Positions 60,385-64,000 of a stretch of DNA of 64,000 bases are shown here, piece after piece. The stretch is from Cyanobacteriota bacterium. Lineage in GTDB: Bacteria > Cyanobacteriota > Vampirovibrionia > Vampirovibrionales > Vampirovibrionaceae. The stretch is taken from contig JAIEMW010000004.1 in assembly GCA_019751815.1 (NCBI GenBank), forward strand, positions 229,933 through 293,932, in the 5' to 3' direction. Position 1 is the first letter of the stretch. Each line of letters begins with the position of its first letter. Both the position numbers and the translations under genes were made by a program. Below the pieces are notes generated by a model, which was not told the origin of the DNA, did no database searches, and saw only the letters and a program-made list of their open reading frames with translations.

Positions 60385-61185
60385 CTAGTGTTGAAAGAAA
60401 AATACCGGTGCATTACCACCCGCTTTTTCAGCCACAGGGAAAAAGCACGCCTGTGCCACCAGATAAAGCCCTAAGCTCATCAGCAATACGGTGCTAAAAC
60501 GGCTCATAAAAATAGGCCAACGGCTTTGTTTGTCGAACCAGACTGAGACCACATCACGGGCGCGAATCAGCACAATACCAAGTACCATCAAGACCGAGCC
60601 AAGGCCAAAGCTAAATACCAACAGATACAACAAGGCCTCGGGAAGTTTTCCAAAGCCTCCCAGTGTCATAGAGGTAATGAGCGCCGCAAGGGCAATTGGA
60701 CAAGGGCTAACACCGCTGGCAAACCCGAGTGAGAACACAGTTTTTAGTGAACGTGGGGTTGCTTGCTCCAGTGGCACAATCACCTCTGGCTGAATATCAT
60801 CGTGATGGGTATGTTGAATATGACATTCACACTCGTTGGCATCCCTATCCTGCACAAAACGCCGCCAAAACAGGTTCAAGCCAATCGAGAAGATGATCAC
60901 CCCGGACAGCACTTCCATTCCCCGCAGCAGAGGGCCCTGTTCTTTAAGGAACTGGGAAAGGAGCAGTGCTATAGTGAGACCCAAAACGAAGACAGATAGA
61001 GTATGACAGACGGTTACCACCAACCCAAGGACAACTGCATCACGAATTCGGCCCTGTGTACTGGTCAGATAGGCGGCTACCAAAGTTTTTCCATGACCGG
61101 GTTCTAAGGCATGAGCCGCCCCCAGCCCGAAAGCCGTGGCAAAAAAGAAAACAGGCTCTAACAATGAAGCGATGGGAGCGAGCAT
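60385..61185 (-). CDS. NicO/RcnA-type nickel-cobalt exporter
   Basis: 266 residues, six membrane helices. GAAHALEPGHGKTLVAAYLT is the hallmark of the NicO/RcnA family; a His-rich cytoplasmic loop (CECHIQHTHHDD, about 118-130) should bind metal; ASGVSPCPIALAALI is the second conserved motif. Members export nickel or cobalt; the metal here is not determined. It converges on uppS with eight bases between stop codons, and RidA lies upstream on the same strand. Confidence 0.88.
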   Translation of the reverse strand: MLAPIASLLEPVFFFATAFGLGAAHALEPGHGKTLVAAYLTSTQGRIRDAVVLGLVVTVCHTLSVFVLGLTIALLLSQFLKEQGPLLRGMEVLSGVIIFSIGLNLFWRRFVQDRDANECECHIQHTHHDDIQPEVIVPLEQATPRSLKTVFSLGFASGVSPCPIALAALITSMTLGGFGKLPEALLYLLVFSFGLGSVLMVLGIVLIRARDVVSVWFDKQSRWPIFMSRFSTVLLMSLGLYLVAQACFFPVAEKAGGNAPVFFFQH

Positions 61186-61227
61186 GAACGTTATTTCAGG
61201 ACCCTTCTAGTCATTAACTTTCTAGTA

Positions 61228-61707
61228 TTAAGCTTCTGGGGCTCGAACTTGCAGAATCAATTCCACTTCCACAGAGGCATTCATTGGGAGACTGGCAACA
61301 CCAACGGCAGAGCGGGCATGTTTACCAATATCTTCACCCAGCAAAGCAACCAAGCGGTCTGAGGCCCCGTTCATCACTTGGGGTTGTGCAGTAAAGCCGG
61401 GCTCACTACTAACAAAACCGGTCACTTTGACCACTTTCTCGATACAGTGTAAGCTCCCCAGATGGCTTTTGGCGACATTCAGGGCATTTTCCACACAGAG
61501 ACAGGCCGCCGCTTGACCGCGAGAAATAGCCTCTGGATCGTCTTTGCTTAACGCACCCGTTGCCTGCAACTGTCCGTCCTTCAACGGCAACATGCCGGAC
61601 GTAAACAGGAAATCGCCCACACGAACAGCGGTGACATAATTGCCCACCGGACTGGGAGGTGGGTTTAAGCTTGCTTCAAATGCGACAAGAGTTGAAGTGT
61701 TTTGCAT
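61228..61707 (-). CDS. RidA/YjgF family enamine/imine deaminase
   Basis: 159 residues, longer than the usual 128. YVTAVRVGDFLFTSGMLPLK and ARSAVGVASLPMNASVEVEL give the fold and the conserved Arg that binds the substrate carboxylate. RidA proteins destroy reactive 2-aminoacrylate-type intermediates made by PLP enzymes such as threonine dehydratase. I chose the ATG at 61707, nine bases after AGGAG; an in-frame TTG at 61731 would place that site inside the gene. Subgroup (RidA proper versus Rid4-7) not assigned. Confidence 0.9.
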   Translation of the reverse strand: MQNTSTLVAFEASLNPPPSPVGNYVTAVRVGDFLFTSGMLPLKDGQLQATGALSKDDPEAISRGQAAACLCVENALNVAKSHLGSLHCIEKVVKVTGFVSSEPGFTAQPQVMNGASDRLVALLGEDIGKHARSAVGVASLPMNASVEVELILQVRAPEA

Positions 61708-61737
61708 TGAATTGGACTCCTGTACTGACAAAACTGA

Positions 61738-63051
61738 TTAAGAAAGTGTTAGGCTGGGCTTTTCGCGAATGCTTTGGAGCATGAGAGCTGACGCCAGCAC
61801 CATCACACCACCCACCAGCATCGCCACCCCAGTTTGATTATCATACAGGGCAATGAGCTGCCCCACCAGAAGGTTACTGAGGACCCCAGGGGCCGCGATA
61901 AAGATATTGAAGGTGCCCATCAAGACGCCCTCTTTGCCGCCAGGGAGATAATCACTCAGCAGCGCAAAGGGAACCGATAATGTGGTGGCCCAGCCAATTC
62001 CCATCAAACCCATCAAGGCCATTGCCCACATCGGGGTGGGCGCAAACCATAGGCCGAGCAGTCCGCCTGAGAGACAGGTCAAACCGAGGGTGTGTACCCA
62101 TTTTTTAGAGAAGCGCCGGACCAAAGGCCCAATCGCCATCGAAAAGACAAAGCAGACGATATTAAAGACCGCATAGCATTGGGAGACCCACTGGACACCT
62201 GTTTGGTACCCGGGGTCTTGCGGAGTTTTGGCCCCAAAAATCTGGTGAGGAATAAAGACAGACACATACACAAATAAGCACATCAGGCCAAACCAAGTCA
62301 TACTATGCATAAAGCACAGTTTTTTGGCATCTTGGGGAAGTGCATTGAACGTCGTCAGCGGGTCGACCACAATAGACCGCCACAACAGTTTAAACATATT
62401 GGGTGCAGCCTCTTTTTTCTCACTATTTTCTTGGATAACTGGGGTTTCCGGGGTCAGCAGAATGGTGGCCCCCATCGCAAGGAGAATCGCCATGGCCCCG
62501 AGATTAAACAGAGTGTCTAACTGAGTGAGTTGAGAGCTCACCCAAAACGCAATCACTGAGCCCAGTCCAATGGTAGCGCTCATGTAGGCATAGGCTGCAG
62601 CTTGCTGTTGTTTTGGCACCACATCTGGCACCAAGGCCCTGTAGGGTCCCTGAGTAATATTAAGACTGGCATCCAGAATCCAAAGCAAGACAGCAGCCAT
62701 TAGTAAGGAGCTAGAGTGGGGCATAAACACCAAGCTCAAGGCTGTTAGACAAATACCCAGTAGTAAAAACGGGCGACGACGGCCCCAACGGCTCGTACAG
62801 CGGTCACTCAAGGCACCAATCATCGGTTGCACAAAGACCCCGGTCACAGGCCCCGCGCAAGAGATCAGTCCCGTCAGTCGGGGATCAGAGCCCAGGCGCT
62901 CCAGCAGAGGACTCATTTGTCCCATCTGAATCGCCCAACCAAATTGAATCCCTAAAAACCCAATGCTCAGGGCGAGCAGGCGCCAGAAGTTCCAGACTCG
63001 GGGCTGGATTTTTTGGTCGTGTTGCTGATTGTCCAAGAGGGCTTGCGCCAT
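61738..63051 (-). CDS. GPH/SLC45-type sugar transporter (MFS)
   Basis: 437 residues with twelve membrane helices. The cytoplasmic loop ALSDRCTSRWGRRRPFLLLG is the mark of the GPH cation symporter and SLC45 (plant sucrose transporter-like) branch of the MFS. A second motif, GWAIQMGQMSPLLERLG in helix 1, fits the same group. It probably imports a disaccharide with a proton; the sugar is unknown. Upstream it is divergent from the XRE regulator, which may control it. Confidence 0.85.
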   Translation of the reverse strand: MAQALLDNQQHDQKIQPRVWNFWRLLALSIGFLGIQFGWAIQMGQMSPLLERLGSDPRLTGLISCAGPVTGVFVQPMIGALSDRCTSRWGRRRPFLLLGICLTALSLVFMPHSSSLLMAAVLLWILDASLNITQGPYRALVPDVVPKQQQAAAYAYMSATIGLGSVIAFWVSSQLTQLDTLFNLGAMAILLAMGATILLTPETPVIQENSEKKEAAPNMFKLLWRSIVVDPLTTFNALPQDAKKLCFMHSMTWFGLMCLFVYVSVFIPHQIFGAKTPQDPGYQTGVQWVSQCYAVFNIVCFVFSMAIGPLVRRFSKKWVHTLGLTCLSGGLLGLWFAPTPMWAMALMGLMGIGWATTLSVPFALLSDYLPGGKEGVLMGTFNIFIAAPGVLSNLLVGQLIALYDNQTGVAMLVGGVMVLASALMLQSIREKPSLTLS

Positions 63052-63319
63052 AAAAAAGAGTGTCCTTTGTCATCGCCATATTTGTCATCGCCACACTTAA
63101 AGCAGTGGACAGCATACCGCAAACATGTCTGACCCAACATGTCACGGTCATCGCAGCCAGCAAAACCGAGTATTTACCACGCTTGCAAAGCGCTGGGGTG
63201 TATTACGATTACTTTTTGAAACACTTGATACCTACCGAAAAACGCGCTTGTCTGGCATTTTATCCTGTTATTTTTTTGATTTACGTTGTGTTTTGCCCTC
63301 ATTAAAGTGTGCCATTACG

Positions 63320-63742
63320 ATGAAACCCTCTGAACGAAAACTCGGGCTCGAAATTCAACTGTTTATGTTGAGAAACAGTATCACCCTGGAACGGCTCTCC
63401 AGCGCCCTGGGAATGACATCTGAAGGACTTTCTAACCTGCTTCATGGTCGTCGGCGCTTTAAGGACGACACGCTCAAAAAATTACTGGCCACCTCGTATT
63501 TTGACGGTACTGGGATCACACTGCAACAGCTGAAGGCGTATCGGGCCATGGACGAATATACGGCGGAAGAATTGTTATTGGCCGTGACAGAGTATTTAAA
63601 AAACACGCATTTAAAAAGCCCTCCTCAGGCTTCCCCCCATAGCGCTCTGCACATCACGCATTCTGTGCAAGAGGCTTTTTGGCAGGAAGTGACCCGGCAG
63701 CAATCTGGACTGAACCCCCTGTGGATTAAAAAACGCTCTTAG
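63320..63742 (+). CDS. XRE-type transcriptional regulator
   Basis: 140 residues. Residues 5-60 form a helix-turn-helix of the Cro/CI type: LGLEIQLFMLRNSITLERLS then ALGMTSEGLSNLLHGRRRFK. The remaining 80 residues are helical and unassigned (AEELLLAVTEYLKNT). I chose the ATG at 63320 because the domain begins there; upstream in-frame sequence is not conserved in character. Divergent from the sugar transporter, a likely target. The stop overlaps that of the partial gene at the window edge. Confidence 0.75.
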   Translation: MKPSERKLGLEIQLFMLRNSITLERLSSALGMTSEGLSNLLHGRRRFKDDTLKKLLATSYFDGTGITLQQLKAYRAMDEYTAEELLLAVTEYLKNTHLKSPPQASPHSALHITHSVQEAFWQEVTRQQSGLNPLWIKKRS

Positions 63743-64000
63743 AATGGTCCACGCTCATTCAGCCCGTAAGCGGGCAGTAAGGTTTTAATGCGCTCATACA
63801 CGAGGTTGGTGTATTTCACCAGTTTTTCCATCTCGTAGGATTCTTGTAGACCCAATGGATTCGTACCGTATGGCATACCATGTCCTGGAGACTTCTCAGG
63901 CAGCAAGGGATCTCGCATCACATAGAGTTCTCGCACTCTGGCATCAAGCTGATCGCGGCTTTGTGAAAAAAGTCGACCCGCCAAATCAAGGTTTGGCTCA
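63739..64000 (-). CDS. Unknown protein, N-terminus beyond window
   Basis: 87 visible codons, open to the right edge, ending LVYERIKTLLPAYGLNERGPF. The fragment is polar, with RELYVMRDPLLPEKSPGHGM and no recognised motif or membrane helix. Its TAA overlaps the stop of the convergent XRE regulator by two bases. The true start and most of the gene lie outside the window, so no family is proposed. Confidence 0.55.
   Translation of the reverse strand, partial: EPNLDLAGRLFSQSRDQLDARVRELYVMRDPLLPEKSPGHGMPYGTNPLGLQESYEMEKLVKYTNLVYERIKTLLPAYGLNERGPF

Overview
The window is a compact, roughly 50% GC bacterial chromosome segment with about 70 genes and no phage, transposon, plasmid or CRISPR signature. 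It suggests a Gram-negative (diderm) relative of Cyanobacteria that lacks photosynthesis, most likely Vampirovibrionia/Melainabacteria. Reasons: a Ycf23/DUF561 protein (a family of cyanobacteria and algal plastids), minC-minD-minE, an Mla-type lipid ABC transporter with a single MCE protein, TonB-like proteins and a zinc-type S14, with no photosynthesis gene. This placement is inference; no search was run.

Layout. 1-14.6 kb: accessory and housekeeping genes. These are a TonB-like protein cut by the edge, a secreted glycine-zipper protein, an MshEN-domain protein, a four-helix membrane protein, two YkgJ-type Cys-cluster proteins, upp and tag, a HEAGH putative metallopeptidase, a HIT protein, rpsU, a ubiA-mlaE-mlaF-mlaD operon, and an HtrA protease followed by a response regulator. 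14.7-17.9 kb: rpsL-rpsG-fusA. 17.9-28.3 kb: an interruption of the usual fusA-tuf junction. It holds three tandem paralogues of an unrecognised cytidine-deaminase-fold family (one split by an in-frame TAA), a class V aminotransferase with serA, a second TonB-like protein, an asparaginase and three tRNA genes (Thr-UGU, Tyr-GUA, Thr-GGU). 28.4-38.3 kb: tuf and the S10/spc ribosomal genes from rpsJ to rplR, where the cluster stops abruptly.

38.3-64 kb: two unknown low-complexity proteins, minCDE, gdhA, an Hsp15/RqcP-like S4 protein, eno-hpf, a DUF4870 protein, a DUF58/DUF429 pair, ychF, tdh-kbl (threonine to glycine), a GAF-like/GGDEF/HD-GYP protein, an rpoZ-like gene, a structured intergenic region, a large TPR protein, ycf23, a probable small RNA or attenuator before uppS, a NicO-type metal exporter, RidA, a SLC45/GPH-type sugar transporter, an XRE regulator and a partial gene at the right edge.

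The genes group into translation (ribosomal genes, EF-G, EF-Tu, tRNAs, HPF), envelope work (Mla, TonB-like, HtrA, UppS, UbiA), division (MinCDE), and amino-acid metabolism (SerA, class V aminotransferase, Tdh, Kbl, Gdh, asparaginase). A possible c-di-GMP circuit pairs the GGDEF/HD-GYP protein with the MshEN-domain protein. The best candidates for something undescribed are the deaminase-fold family inside the str-S10 region, with a str-operon terminator embedded antisense in one member, and two strongly structured intergenic RNAs near 55.8 and 59.55 kb.
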